Of a stretch of DNA of 64,000 nucleotides, positions 24,760 to 36,300 are shown one piece after another. A program made the translations under genes and the position numbers. Positions within the stretch are counted from its first letter, which is position 1; every line of letters starts with the position of its first letter. The notes beneath the pieces were generated by a model. It was not told where the DNA came from and ran no database searches. It was given only the letters and a program-made list of their open reading frames with translations. The DNA is from Ficedula albicollis. Taxonomy: Eukaryota; Chordata; Aves; Passeriformes; Muscicapidae. The stretch is from assembly GCF_000247815.1 (NCBI RefSeq), contig NC_021680.1:2458649-2522648 (forward strand), read 5' to 3'.

Positions 24760-25060
24760 AGTCTGAAAATGCATAATTAAGGTATCCAGCCAACTCCCCC
24801 TTTTGCCTTGTAATTATTGTGTGTTGATTATCACCCCAAATGACTTCCACCACCCGCTCAAGCTTAACTTTGCCCCGCAGATCTGTCAAAACAGAGGCGT
24901 GTATCAACATCTCAATTTGCTTTTACGACAGAAGGAACAAACTTCCTTTCCTCTTCAGATGAATCGATTTTCAACGTAATTTCACAATCGTGCAGTGGGT
25001 AGAATGCACAGGCACAGCCTCTGCCTGCCTTTCTCTTCAAAACCTTACCTGCATGAACCT
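24760..25060. promoter_or_regulatory. Candidate enhancer-like island
   Basis: One of the clearest islands. TAATTA at 24774-24779, TAATTATT at 24811-24818, TTGATTATC near 24824 and the palindrome ATCGAT at 24963-24968 sit in unique AT-rich DNA with retained CpGs. These are homeodomain and CUT/ONECUT-type sites. Conservation must be tested. Confidence 0.3.
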
Positions 25061-26436
25061 CCTGGTTTATCACTGGGGTTGGGTACCTAGAACAGCCCCA
25101 AAGAGCTGTTGTAACTCCTGACATCCAACACCACTCCAGTAAAGCCCGTTCCCAAAGCTGCTCAGAGGGAGGGCCAGTAAAAGCACAGCAGCCTCATGCC
25201 AGACATCTGAGCAGAGGTGAAAAAGCAAAATGTTTCCAGCCCACGTTGACTTTGCTGGCTTCAGCAGGAGCTGCTTTGTTTGTGCGACAGGGTGCATGCT
25301 GGAGCCCGCGTGAGCTGATGGGAAAACTGCTCTTCATGTTGTTTCAGTCCCTGCTTTTATCAAGCAGCCATTTGGATGACATATGGAAATTAATGTTATA
25401 TTTAGGCGTGTTCCTCTATGTCCACGAAGACAGTTACAAAACTGTTTTTAACCCTAATACTTGTACTTATCCTCCTAAGACCCACTAAGGGGCACTAACT
25501 CTTCTCCAGCAGCAGAGGAAAATTCAGCTGAGTCTTCAGGGGCGTATTTCTGGATGGGAAGATATTTGCTAGAATAACCCATTCAGTTCACTCTGGTTCT
25601 GCTCTTATCTCAAGTTGCTCTGCCCTCCTTGCCAGCATCCTGCTGGTTCCTTTGGCTTGCCATACCCACAACCTTGCTCTAGCAAGTCCCAAGACTTGGC
25701 AAATGCCTTGGGCTGCTGGTGGCTCTGGCAAGCACCAGCAGCTGTGTTGCAGATCTGTTGCAGAACACATCTGTGTGGGGCTGTCCCTGTGGTGGCCATG
25801 TCAAAATCTGGAATGTTGCTGCTCCTGCATGCCCTGTGTTGCTCCAGGTGCTCGCTCCCAGTTCCTGGCTTGCACTGGAGCCCTAAGCCTCGCCCTAACC
25901 CTGCCCACAAAGGTCTCCTGAGCACACCAGCTCGCCAGCAGCATTCCTCTTTCCTTTACAGAAAGGCTTTCTTCCAAACCTTTGTGCCAGGGAGAAGCCA
26001 TAAAGATGGGGTTAACAGCCGACGTGGTCGATGGGCCATCCAAGTTGCCAACGGAGAGGCAAAAGCAGCACTGAAAGCTCTGAGATTGATTTCTTCAGCA
26101 GCTTTTGCAGAGAGGCCAGAGGCAGCGTGCCAAGGTCTCCCAGGATGGCTCCTGTCTGGGGTTTTGCAGTGGATTCCTGCTGGTGAAACCCTTGCTGTAA
26201 CCCACTGGAGTGTTCTGCGGGATGTCTGCGGAAGGATCCGTTCCCTGCTCCAGGCACAGCCTCCCCAGGGCCAGAGTGTCACTGTGATGTGATTCCTCAG
26301 CTTGATCCAGCTGGTGGGTGGGCAGGGAAGGAGCTCTGCTCCCTCTCTAGCTCCGTTCACCCAGTCTCTCTGCTGGGATGCCATCCCTGCTCAGGCTCAG
26401 ATAATCCAGCCTCTATTTTTCGCATTTTGTCTATTC
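25061..26436. other. Unique noncoding DNA
   Basis: No gene recognised. A 225-codon plus-strand frame (25615-26292) is opposed by frames of 106-142 codons on the minus strand and has no domain I recognise. Confidence 0.5.
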
Positions 26437-26806
<370 letters not shown>

Positions 26807-27184
26807 CTTTTTCCTTGGCATCTCCTGCTGCCCCACATCACCTCTAGGCCTTGGGAGATGTGTGTGCCTCCTCCTGTGGCCGTGCTGGTGTGTGAGCAGG
26901 GATGATTACCTTGCACTCCTGTACTGCAGTGCAGTGCTGATGGCAATTTATCAGGCTGTTCCCTGGTGGACTGGACCTGACCTGGACACCAGAGTCTCAG
27001 TGCTTCCAAACAGCTCCACTCACGTGGTGCCCACTCCTGCTTTCCTGGAAGGCAGGCGGATCTGGCGGGAACTGCCTGACACGCCGCCATCGATGCATAA
27101 TAACCTTCAGTTAGGGAAAAAAAAAAAAAGGGGTAATAAGGAAAAAAAGAAACACGAAAAAAACCCAACCTTCTGCCCACGATC
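26807..27184. other. Unique stretch
   Basis: No gene recognised. Two A-rich runs (27117-27129 and 27141-27165) carry poly-Lys and poly-Phe frames. Confidence 0.5.
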
Positions 27185-27360
27185 CCGTGGTAACCCTAGA
27201 AATATGGGCATTAACGTCCAGAGAGCTTTCTCCTCTGGATGAGGGGGAGTTAATGGGTTTGGATTATTTGTGGTTATCTGGATTTCAGATTGACACCATA
27301 AATATTCAAACTCTGAACCTGGCTGGATGCAGCCGCTGTTGACTTTAGTATGACCTAGCT
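27185..27360. promoter_or_regulatory. Candidate regulatory island
   Basis: AT-rich unique DNA with GGAGTTAATGGG, GGATTATTTGTGG and CATAAATATTC words and a few CpGs, just left of the large duplication. Inference only. Confidence 0.22.
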
Positions 27361-27514
27361 GGAAACTTTAAATCAGCTGTCGACTTGACTTTCAAGGGAG
27401 TGAAATGCTCCAAATCCACTAGATAGCATCTCCCTGGTGTTTTATTACCTCCTGAGAACCTCACTTTGGTAGGGACCCAACTCCAGCCTCCTATCAGAAA
27501 GCGGGGCTTTGTTA
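27361..27514. other. Unique stretch before the nested duplication
   Basis: No gene recognised. The minus-strand frame that enters here from the duplicated DNA ends at 27345. Confidence 0.5.
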
Positions 27515-28387
27515 GGCTTGCAAAGTCGTTAAACCTGCCATGTGGGAATAAGGGTGTCCTACCTTGTGGCAACACACAGGGCTTATTATACAGAATGCAC
27601 ATGATTAATATACAAGCAAAATGAGTCCAGATGCAAGCCTAGCATTGTGTTATTAATAGGCTAACACAGATCTCTATCAATGGTGCTCTCTGTCTGCTGG
27701 GTCGCACTGGATGCTGTGCTTTCAGTGAGCTTTTTTGGGGGGTATTTTTTCTAAGCATTCCTTTGTCTTTTGAGATGGTGGTACAGGGCTTTTCTGAAGG
27801 CACTGAGTAGGTTTTGAAGGTTTTGCTGGCAATGTAGAGCGTGCTGTCATTTTGGTCAAGAGTCCAGGGCTGGTGTGTGAAGCTTCTAAGCATTCCTTTG
27901 TCTTTTGAGATGGTGGTACAGGGCTTTTCTGAAGGCACTGAGTAGGTTTTGAAGGTTTTGCTGGCAATGTAGAGTGTGCTGTCATTTTGGTCAAGAGTCC
28001 AGGGTTGGTGTGTGAAGTGGCTTGCAAAGTCGTTAAACCTGCCATGTGGGAATAAGGGTGTCCTACCTTGTGGCAACACACAGGGCTTATTATACAGAAT
28101 GCACATGATTAATATACAAGCAAAATGAGTCCAGATGCAAGCCTAGCATTGTGTTATTAATAGGCTAACACAGATCTCTATCAATGGTGCTCTCTGTCTG
28201 CTGGGTCGCACTGGATGCTGTGCTTTCAGTGAGCTTTTTTGGGGGGTATTTTTTCTAAGCATTCCTTTGTCTTTTGAGATGGTGGTACAGGGCTTTTCTG
28301 AAGGCACTGAGTAGGTTTTGAAGGTTTTGCTGGCAATGTAGAGCGTGCTGTCATTTTGGTCAAGAGTCCAGGGCTGGTGTGTGAAGC
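27515..28387. repeat. Nested duplication A-B, B', A-B (504-bp and 135-bp periods)
   Basis: A 369-bp unit occurs at 27515-27883 and again at 28019-28387 with no difference that I can see. Between them lies one extra copy of its last 130 or so bases (27886-28016, 135-bp period to the first). The middle copy has two private changes, GAGTGTG for GAGCGTG and GGTTGG for GGCTGG. On the minus strand a 155-codon frame (27639-28106) crosses two copies, and both changes are silent in it (Thr and Gln codons). Both periods are multiples of three. I do not recognise the peptide, and coding status is doubtful. Confidence 0.93.
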
Positions 28388-28880
28388 GCTGGGTGAGTCA
28401 GGAGTGACTCACAGTGAGCAGCTGTGAGGGTGGGCCAGTGGTGAAGCCTTGGAGTGGCCACCTAGAACAGAGGCTAGACAGGATTAGGAGAATAAAATCA
28501 GGTGTTTATTGAAAGTCTTCAAACAGATACACCTTGGATAGTCTAAAGCCTCTGGGAGGGGCTACACCCAGTATGGACAATGGTCACGAGTTTTTCAGAA
28601 AACTGTAAGTTTTACCATTTGCATATCAGGGGTTAATCCTCCAATTGCAGCTTCAGGTAATGAAGTAACATTCCCCCAGTTTGCCCCTCCCAATTCACTT
28701 TTGTTTACATCTCTCAGGGCCTGAGGCAGTGAGGTGTCCTTGTGTTTCAGGCCTAGGGGGATTGCTTTGTCTGACAAAAATGTGAAGACAGTGGCTATCA
28801 CTCTGTATGGAGTTTAGAGCTGTACACTAAAGCAATACAGGATCTGAAAAATAAAAAAGCTGCCTTCTAAAGCATCAGCT
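28388..28880 (-). mobile_element. Possible LTR-like repeat, minus orientation
   Basis: The sequence starts exactly where the duplication ends. On the minus strand it carries AATAAA (within TTCAATAAACACC, about 28500-28512), and it holds an octamer-like ATTTGCAT at about 28617-28624. Its style resembles avian LTRs, but I could not find paired TG...CA ends or a target-site duplication. It may instead be unique DNA. Confidence 0.3.
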
Positions 28881-30019
28881 GTGCCACCTTGAAGGGCAGT
28901 CTGTTGCCCAGAGACAGAGCAGAGCAGCCCTCCAACACCAGGTTCATCACAGCGAGCAGTGTGCTCAGCACAGTCAGCTTAATGAACGTCACAGTGGTGT
29001 TAAAGGCTGTGGCCTTTGCTGGAGAAAGAGACTCAAACAGCGTTTTGGTAATTGCATGGTGGCAGTGGGGAGGGCAGTGACTCAGCTGACGTGTCCCTCC
29101 TCTGGAGATGGGTCAGTGCCTCCAGGGGTGGTGCTCTGAACAGCCAGAGGTGGATAAGTTGGGGCTGGATGTTTTGCTGGAGTTGAGAGGGGACCTGCAG
29201 TGTGGCTGGAGTCAAGGCCTCCAAACCGTTGTAGCCCCGTGGGAGATGCCAGAGAACACTTTGCTCCTTCTTCCCTCAGCTCCCAGCTGAGGGCTAACCT
29301 TCCCAAAGCCATGGCTGGATTTGATTGCCCAGCCCTAAGGCTGGTCTGGGCTCACAGCAATGTGGGGCACTCAAATACCAACAGTCATCTGGCTTGGAGT
29401 GGTTTTGGGTCCACACAAAGTATGGTTTTGAAAAGGCAGGGGCTGGCAAGTCCAGGCTGACAGCTTTTAGACTAATTGGTTTGATGGCCTGGACCTCTAA
29501 TGTAACATTTTATCATGTCCAACAGATTTCTGTTCCAACCTCCCTGAGGAGATCCCTAAAATAGCTGTTCAATGAATAGCTTTTCCCTGCAGCTAAGTGA
29601 GAGGTGCTGGCACTTGACAGATTTTGGAAAGCCAGCCCCACAACCTTATGGATTATCTCCTTTGCTCCTCTGGCTGGTGCTGGAAGTGAATCACAGGCAA
29701 ATGGCTGGGTCTTGGGGTGGCCAGTGCTCCAGGTCTTCATTCCATCCCCACCTCTGTTGGGAAGGTGCAGTTCCTGCTCCTGGTGCTTTGAGATGCCTCT
29801 CTGCAGAAGTCCCCAGAGACACGTGGTGTCCTGGACACCACACGCTCAGGGATCTGGAAGTCCCAGCATGTCTCCTCTCAAGCCTCCAGCCCACGTGGTG
29901 TCTTATCCTCCAGCCTGCAGGCAGTGGGTTCTTGCAGGAACACCATCCTCCAAGCTCACTCCTGGTTATGAAGATGTCTGGGCTCCCTGATACAGCCTCA
30001 CGTGCCTTGTGCTTTTAAT
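28881..30019. other. Unique noncoding DNA
   Basis: No gene recognised. The part at 28881-29040 could continue the repeat-like DNA to its left. The frames at 29572-30018 are GC-driven. Confidence 0.5.
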
Positions 30020-30250
30020 GCTGTGTATGAGCTGCTCTCTGCCGACTGAGATTAATTGAATATGTAAAACAATAGGTGCAAGGAATTAATACAGGGCTTT
30101 GTAATACAAGATGACTTTCATTCTAGTTTGAATACTTCACACAGCAGCTATAAGTGCATTAGTTTTATTGATCTATATTCATAGAATTATTTAAATGTAC
30201 CCTCTGGTGCTGAGTGTCAGGGATTTTCCAACGCTTGCCACTACGCATTT
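30020..30250. promoter_or_regulatory. Candidate enhancer-like island
   Basis: ATTAATT at 30051-30057, GGAATTAATAC near 30082 and TAGTTTTATTGATC near 30159 in AT-rich unique DNA between GC-rich flanks, with CpGs near 30042 and 30231-30245. Confidence 0.28.
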
Positions 30251-30923
30251 TTCATTAGAGGCCAGCGAAGGTAGATCCAAACTTTGACTGCCCAGGCAAG
30301 ATTAATTTCATCTTGACAGCCCCAGCCAAGCACAAGCAGAGTGCTTTGAGAGCTGACCACTAACCATGGTCTCACACCACGTCCCCCGGAGCGGTTTCCC
30401 AGGCTGCCTCCTTTGGGCTCTGCTGCATCCTCAGCCTCTCGGCGCTGCCAGGGTACGCTGGCTCCCAAACACCCTGGCTCCAGCAAGGCTTTTCTTCTGC
30501 ATTTTGTTTTAAAGGATGGAAATGGATGGGTTCCTATATATAGCTGAAACTCTTGTATTAAAACCCTGCCTGTACCACGCATACTGAGCCTGGCCTGATC
30601 TTTCAAGGTCAGATGTTTGGCAGGTGCCAACACTCTGTAGCTGGTAGAACATTTCTTCCATCCAAATGTGACTGGATTGCCTTGTATTTCATCAGACTTT
30701 TTTTTCACTTATGTCTAAAAATGCTCTTTCCTTTTCCTAGTGAGGAATTGAAAAGGAAAAAAAAAAAAAAGAGGTAAAAGAACAACTTGATTTTTGGCAT
30801 TCTCAAGTTTTTCTTTTAATGATGTTTGATGGTAATCACTAGCCAAAGGAAACTTTTTTAAGTTGTAGAAAACTTAGGATGAAAAGAACTAAGCTTCCCA
30901 GAGAAAAACAAAATGTGATGGTG
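30251..30923. other. Unique noncoding stretch
   Basis: No gene recognised. A run of about 14 A lies at 30757-30770. Confidence 0.55.
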
Positions 30924-30997
30924 TTTAGTGGCTAGAACTGAGGCAGGTGGGAAGGCAGCTTTTAGTGGCTAGGACTGAGGCAGGTGGGAAGGCAGCT
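30924..30997. repeat. 37-bp tandem duplication
   Basis: Units at 30924-30960 and 30961-30997 begin TTTAGTGGCTAG and differ by one base (AACTG against GACTG). Confidence 0.95.
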
Positions 30998-31149
30998 TTG
31001 CCACCCAGGTTTGTTGTGAGGCTGGGTGAGGGATGGGAGCTCTTGTAACCCAAATTTCCTGCACTGGGTTGCTTGTTAAGGTCATGGGCAGTCTCTGGTG
31101 TCTGGTAAGAGGCTGAGCTCAGGCTGCAGCCCTTGCTCGAGGGAGGACA
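30998..31149. other. Unique stretch
   Basis: Nothing recognised. Confidence 0.5.
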
Positions 31150-31400
31150 CTAAGAAGGTGTTTGTCCTTTAGCTGACAGCCAAGTGAAACTAAAACTCTC
31201 CGAGTTTTCTGTCTCTCTGCTAAATTGGGTTAAAATTAGCTGACAGGTTCCAAAGCGATTGAAACACACAAGCCTACGGTGTAATTGCATAAGCCACTTT
31301 CCTTGGGAACCAAGCTAAAAAGCAGCAGCATGTTTTACAGCACTGATTATAACGATCACTGCGTGTCTGCTCCAATGTTCACAGCAGCGTCTCGATGTGA
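31150..31400. promoter_or_regulatory. Candidate regulatory island
   Basis: AT-biased unique DNA with CpGs near 31200, 31255, 31276, 31353 and 31361, and GTTAAAATTAGCTG at 31229-31242. Inference only. Confidence 0.22.
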
Positions 31401-32460
31401 GCTCGAGGAGTGCTGGAGGGGTACACAGCCCGTGGGCCTCCCGGGGAGCCTGTGTGTGGATGCTGCAGCAGGAGAGCCTTTGGGATTTGGGATCCCAGCC
31501 CTGCAGAGATGCTGCTATCAACCCTGATGGTGAGGCTGTGCCTGTTACCGACTAAAGCCTCCTCTGAAGCCGGCCTTGCTCCCCCTGTTTTGTCCTTGGG
31601 GTCGAGGAAGAAGAATCTCTCAGGGGATGCTGTTGCCTCTGTGATGCTTTGCCTTGGGGCTGCTGCTTGCACATGAGGAGGTTAAAACCCCAACTCTCAT
31701 CCTTTCAGGATCAGGGAGGGGGATCTCCTCTGGGCCTTGCAGCCAGGAAGTGCTGCCTGGTTCCTTGTCCTGTCCCAGTTGGCAGTGGCTGCAAAGCTGT
31801 GCTGGAGAAGGCTCAGGGGTGGAGCAGGGCTTGCAGCCTCGCAGGGCTGTACAGTCTGGAGGGACATTGGCCCCCTCACCATTCTGCCAGGACTTGGAGG
31901 AAGATCTTTGCTTTCATATTTTAACGTATTTATTTGCTAATAAACCGAGGGGGTAGGATGGAAAACAGCTTGGCATCACCATCTCCCCATGGCTCAGCAT
32001 CCTCTGGTGCCGACGGGTCAGCAGATGGAGCTGGGCTGGGCATCCCCTCGCTCTTGCTGGTCCAGAGCCCGGGGCCAGTTGCCCCCCAGCCCTGGTTGCC
32101 AGCACCCCGAGCCTGCCCTGCGCTCGGAGCAGCGGGTTCGTGAACTTGGCTATGTTTTATAGCCACTAGAGGGGGGTCAGAGACTGCTGGCTTGGGCTGC
32201 GGGCTGCGGGCAAGCCCGGCTGGGGGGCTGAGCCCCACTGGGCAGGCAGCCCTTCCCCAGCGTGTTCCAGCATCTCTCCCTGGCAGCTCCCTGGGGAAGG
32301 GCAGTGCTGCAGGACGGGCTGGCTGCCTCTGCTCCGCTTCCTCGCCATGGGGATGCGGCCGTGTGAGCAGGGAGGCAGCGCTGGGCTAGCAGGGAGTCAG
32401 CCTGGGGAGTCCCTGCAGCCCAGCTCAGCTGCAGGAGCGCTCTGTAACCCCACGGTGCTG
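31401..32460. other. GC-rich unique DNA
   Basis: No gene recognised. Moderately CpG-rich around 32040-32230. Frames of 100-140 codons overlap on both strands. Confidence 0.5.
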
Positions 32461-32614
32461 CCGTCCCCAAAGCTGGTGGCCCCCAAGGTCTCCTCTTGCT
32501 CGCACATGAGCCTGAAACCACCTGAGGCAGCTCTGGGCAAGACCCCATCAGCCGTCCCCAAAGCTGGTGGCCCCCAAGGTCTCCTCTTGCTCGCACATGA
32601 GCCTGAAACCACCT
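32461..32614. repeat. 63-bp direct repeat, 91-bp period
   Basis: Identical 63-bp copies at 32461-32523 and 32552-32614 (start CCGTCCCCAAAGCTGG) are separated by 28 unique bases. Confidence 0.95.
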
Positions 32615-33429
32615 TCTGGCCCTTGGGACATCTCTCCATCAGGCTGTGCTGATGTCCCAGCAGGGAGCTGGGAGTCCTGTGGCTCTGCAGAGCGACACCC
32701 CAGTGCCACTCCACACAGCCCAGGGTGTGTGGCTTCAGCCATCCCTGCAGGGGAGGCACTGAGATTTGCCCAGGAACATCAGGCCATTGGGATCACTGGA
32801 GCAATTTCAGCTGGCCAGCAGCGAGTCTGTTTATTGTCTCTGAAACCAGGCATTCGAGGTGCTCAATTTCCTCTGCTAGCAAAGCCCAGAGCAGTGTTTT
32901 GTGCCAAGATGAGAAGAGATGTTCAGGACACTTTTATAGCTCATTGTTTTCCCTCGTGGGCCCCTATATGTGATTTTTTTTTTCCTAAAGGGGGAGGAAG
33001 TTCTGGATTTTCCATTTCAAGGTGCTGCTCTCCAAATTCTGAGTGATATGAGCCATAACACTTGCAAACTTCTCACGGACACCTTGGCAAGGCTCAGCCA
33101 ACTTCTGAAGAGAGAGGAAAGGATGAAAAGAGCTTGACTGCCCTTTGCAGAGCCTGGCACAGCATCTAGAGGGGCTTTTCCTCCTGGGAGCAGCACGCCT
33201 CTGCTGCTGTCTCATGGTGGATGCTCCTGGTGGCAGGGTGAAAAAGCAGGTAACTCCTCAGTGGCATCAAAACGATATTCTAAGGTCCCCCACACTTGTT
33301 GCTGAGAGCACCCAGTCCCTAACTCATCGCAGGAGCAGCCTGCTCTCCGTGTCACTGGGAAGTGACGGGGCCTGGTTGCGTTAATGGATGGGAGGGATTT
33401 GGCCTCTCTACCCCTCGGCCTCCCAGGAT
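32615..33429. other. Unique noncoding stretch
   Basis: No gene recognised. A 159-codon plus-strand frame (32567-33046) begins inside the repeat and has no known domain. Confidence 0.5.
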
Positions 33430-33660
33430 CGTTTTAAGTGCAGGGCTGTGGATTATAAATTATACAGCATTTATAATCAGGAAAACATCTGCTGGGTGCT
33501 CTTTCCAGTGGACAGGGCCAGCCAAAGGCTCCAGGACACGGCGTGTAGGGGTTGCACCAATCGCCACCTGTCTGCTCCTATAATCGGGTTGATTTTTTAC
33601 GATCTTGACATCAGCTTTCAAGATGCATGATCTATGTGTTTATTTAGCTGTCTTTCCTGG
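33430..33660. promoter_or_regulatory. Candidate regulatory island with AT palindrome
   Basis: GATTATAAAT (33451-33460) and ATTTATAATC (33469-33478) form a perfect 10-bp inverted repeat around 8 bases. Unique DNA follows with CpGs near 33540-33600 and a GGTTGATTTTTTACG word. It could be a paired homeodomain or nuclear factor site. Confidence 0.28.
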
Positions 33661-34730
33661 CGTCCCTTAGTTTTGAACTCCTGTAAATCCTCCCACAGTT
33701 GGATTTCTGCACTTTTCAGAGATTACATTTCCTGACAGTACATTTCTCCTTCCCCCTCACTCCGTTGACAGCTCAGGCGAGGCTCCAGGGACAGAAGTGT
33801 TCAAACCTGGCTCTAGAAAGCTTAGCTCTGACACAGAGAGGGTCTAACTTTCCAGGGCCAAGGAACTGGTACTGGTATAAGCAGGAGGGGTGACCCAAAT
33901 GTGCTGCTTTGAGGCTGAAGTTCCCCTCCAGGTTCAAAATTGATCCAGGGGCCGTGTCAGCCTGCAGGACTTGTCCATGAGAGGCCCTGCTCTAGTCATG
34001 TCTCCAGGCCAGAAAGGTAAGTGGACTTGATGTGGCCAGAACAGCAACTTTTTATTAAAAAGCCCAAATTCTGGCTGGTGGGCAGAGAGTTTTGCAGTTC
34101 TGTTTGTTTGGGTCCCTGTGGCCCTTGCTCACTGCTGTTCTCATTTCAGCAGGAGTTAACCCACTCAAGAGCTTCCAAGAGATCCTAGTTCAAATGATTC
34201 CCAGAAGGATCTCATTGTAAATGCCCTTGTTTTTCACAAAACCATGTCACAAAACCTTTCACAAAACCTTTGTCCTCTTCTTTTGGGGAAGTACAGCTAG
34301 TGCTGAACTCCACCAGCTTCCAGATGTTTACAGATGGATGAATACTTGCACACTTGGAAACAACACACATTGGCCTTTGCTTTGTGCTTTTTTCTTCCAG
34401 CAAAGCAGGTGCTCTTGAGCAGGGCTATAAGCCAAGAAACCTCTGAAATCTGTGGGATGCTTCCTACAACCCTTAGCCTCTGACTGCAGCAGCTGGGAAT
34501 ATCCCTCCATGGAAAAGCTGTTTGTGTTTTAAGGGTTAACATGGGCTGATCTTTCCAGGTGTGATTTGCAACCAGCCTCCTTTTCCCAGCCTGTCCCAGC
34601 ACCTTTTGGTCACTCCTTGTCCTCTTTTGCCCTGTCTGGCCTTTTTCCAATCCCTTTCACAGAGCTCTTCTGCCTGGTCCTCAGCCCCTGTGCTGCCTGG
34701 CACAGCCCCTTCCTTTCTCTGCTCCTTTTA
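33661..34730. other. Unique noncoding DNA
   Basis: No gene recognised. A short TTCACAAAACC motif repeats at about 34234-34269. Confidence 0.55.
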
Positions 34731-34785
34731 CACAGAATCACCCACAGAACCACTAGGCTGGAAGAGATCTTCAAGATCAAGGAGG
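34731..34785 (-). mobile_element. CR1 LINE fragment (3' end)
   Basis: CACAGAATCACCCACAG followed by CACTAGGCTGGAAGAGATC matches the reverse complement of the CR1 3' end (typical GGTTGGAA...GACC with the ATTCT-type terminal repeat read as AGAAT). About 55 bases are preserved. Confidence 0.7.
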
Positions 34786-35192
34786 AGGGGAGACTTTCAG
34801 GGTCCAGAGCCATCCTGGCTCTTCCCCATATCATGCCTATGCCACTTGGTCCCTGGCTCTCCCCCCAAACTTCTTAGCCACCAATGATAGGTGAATTAGT
34901 TTATTTAATTAATACCTCTAGGAGCTTTCTGCTTGACTGCGTGCTGAGGGTTTCCCCATCTCTTGGAGAGGATTCCTGGCTCTGGCAGGTACTGTGCCTG
35001 ATGTTTTCCTGAAGCCAGTGTGAACTTATCCCAGGTACAAACTGGTGTTTAAAGCCCTTGCACTTGTGCTTGGATCAAGTGGCATTCCCACCCACTGATA
35101 ACCCTGCTTCTGAGCTCCTCTGCTGCCTGCAGCAGCACTCTGAGGTGTCCAGATAAAAGGGATTTGAATGTTCTGTGATTTCCCAGCTCTAT
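34786..35192. other. Unique stretch
   Basis: No gene recognised. The AT-rich part is near 34880-34915 (TTAGTTTATTTAATTAATAC). Confidence 0.5.
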
Positions 35193-35699
35193 TACCAGGC
35201 CCCCTGCTGTTTCCCTCATCCCTCAGTGGTTCTGCCTCCCTCTCTCTGGTGCCATTTTAAACACCCAGCAGGAACAAAGCTCCTGGTAAAAGTCCAGTTT
35301 CCCATGGGTTTGAGCTAAAATCTTCAAGTCACTCACTACGGATCTGGCTGGACAGCTGAACCTGTAGGCAGGTGACAACACACCTGCATGTGTATGACGG
35401 GTTTGAGCTAAAATCTTCAAGTCACTCACTAAAGATCTGGCTGGACAGCTGAACCTGTAGGTAGGTGACAACACACCTGCATGTGTATGACATACCAGGC
35501 CCCCTGCTGTTTCCCTCATCCCTCCGTGGTGCTGCCTCCCTCTCTCTGGTGCCCTTTTAAACACCCAGCAGGAACAAAGCTCCTGGTAAAAGTCCAGTTT
35601 CCCATGGGTTTGAGCTAAAATCTTCAAGTCACTCACTACGGATCTGGCTGGACAGCTGAACCTGTAGGCAGGTGACAACACACCTGCATGTGTATGACG
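35193..35699. repeat. Nested duplication A-B, B', A-B (300-bp and 93-bp periods)
   Basis: A 207-bp unit lies at 35193-35399 and 35493-35699. Between them is an extra copy of its last 93 bases (35399-35491; first B at 35306-35398). The middle B' has private changes (ACTAAAGATC for ACTACGGATC, AGGTAGG for AGGCAGG), while the outer B copies agree. The two A parts differ at three sites (for example CAGTGGTT against CCGTGGTG), so the outer units are not fully identical. Confidence 0.93.
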
Positions 35700-36074
35700 A
35701 TGTCACCTGGCATGCTTTGATGCATTACACACAGAGGCAGAAAGCATATCCTAACCAAAGTCTCTGCCCTGGCTTCTTTTTCCCATCCTTCCCAACGTGA
35801 TCCTCACTGCTAGGTCCTCTCAGCCATCCTTGTCCAGTAGAGATGGGAAGAACTGATGACTTACCATGCCATAATTCACCCCTCTGCATGATGAGGTGTT
35901 GAAGGCTCTCTTTCACACTAGGCTGGAGAGTTGCCTTTATGGGCATCCTGAAGTCTTGGGCTTGAATGGAAACCCATCTCCCACTAGCAGAAGATTGGAT
36001 ACACCTCATCATCACTTGTGCATGTTTTTGCCTGCCACGCAATCGCAGGAAAATGGGTGAGGAAAGATTGATCT
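35700..36074. other. Unique stretch
   Basis: A 105-codon minus-strand frame (35725-36042) is the only sizeable one. No domain recognised. Confidence 0.5.
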
Positions 36075-36300
36075 GCAGGTATTAATTTTATGGGGTTGTG
36101 TGGAATCCATCTCCCATCAATTTACCAACAGGTTAGAAGAGACGATGTCCTTATCATTCCCCTCATCCTGGCAGGGAATAACCTGCCAAATGAGCTGTCC
36201 CTTTATAAAGGTGTCATCATGTAGAACAGCACAGCGGATTTGCACCTCTGATGGCTCTGTGGTAATTTATATGGCATTAATGCCCAGCTGAAGCCTGGGC
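36075..36300. promoter_or_regulatory. Candidate regulatory island
   Basis: AT-rich unique DNA with TATTAATTTTATGG near 36079, CCTTTATAAAGG-like near 36200 and GGTAATTTATATGGC near 36260. Composition-based inference. Confidence 0.25.

Noticed and set aside
28889..29080. Short frame right of the LTR-like DNA, possible retroviral coding remnant
   Set aside because: A hydrophobic stretch is readable on the minus strand, but nothing diagnostic of gag, pol or env could be seen.
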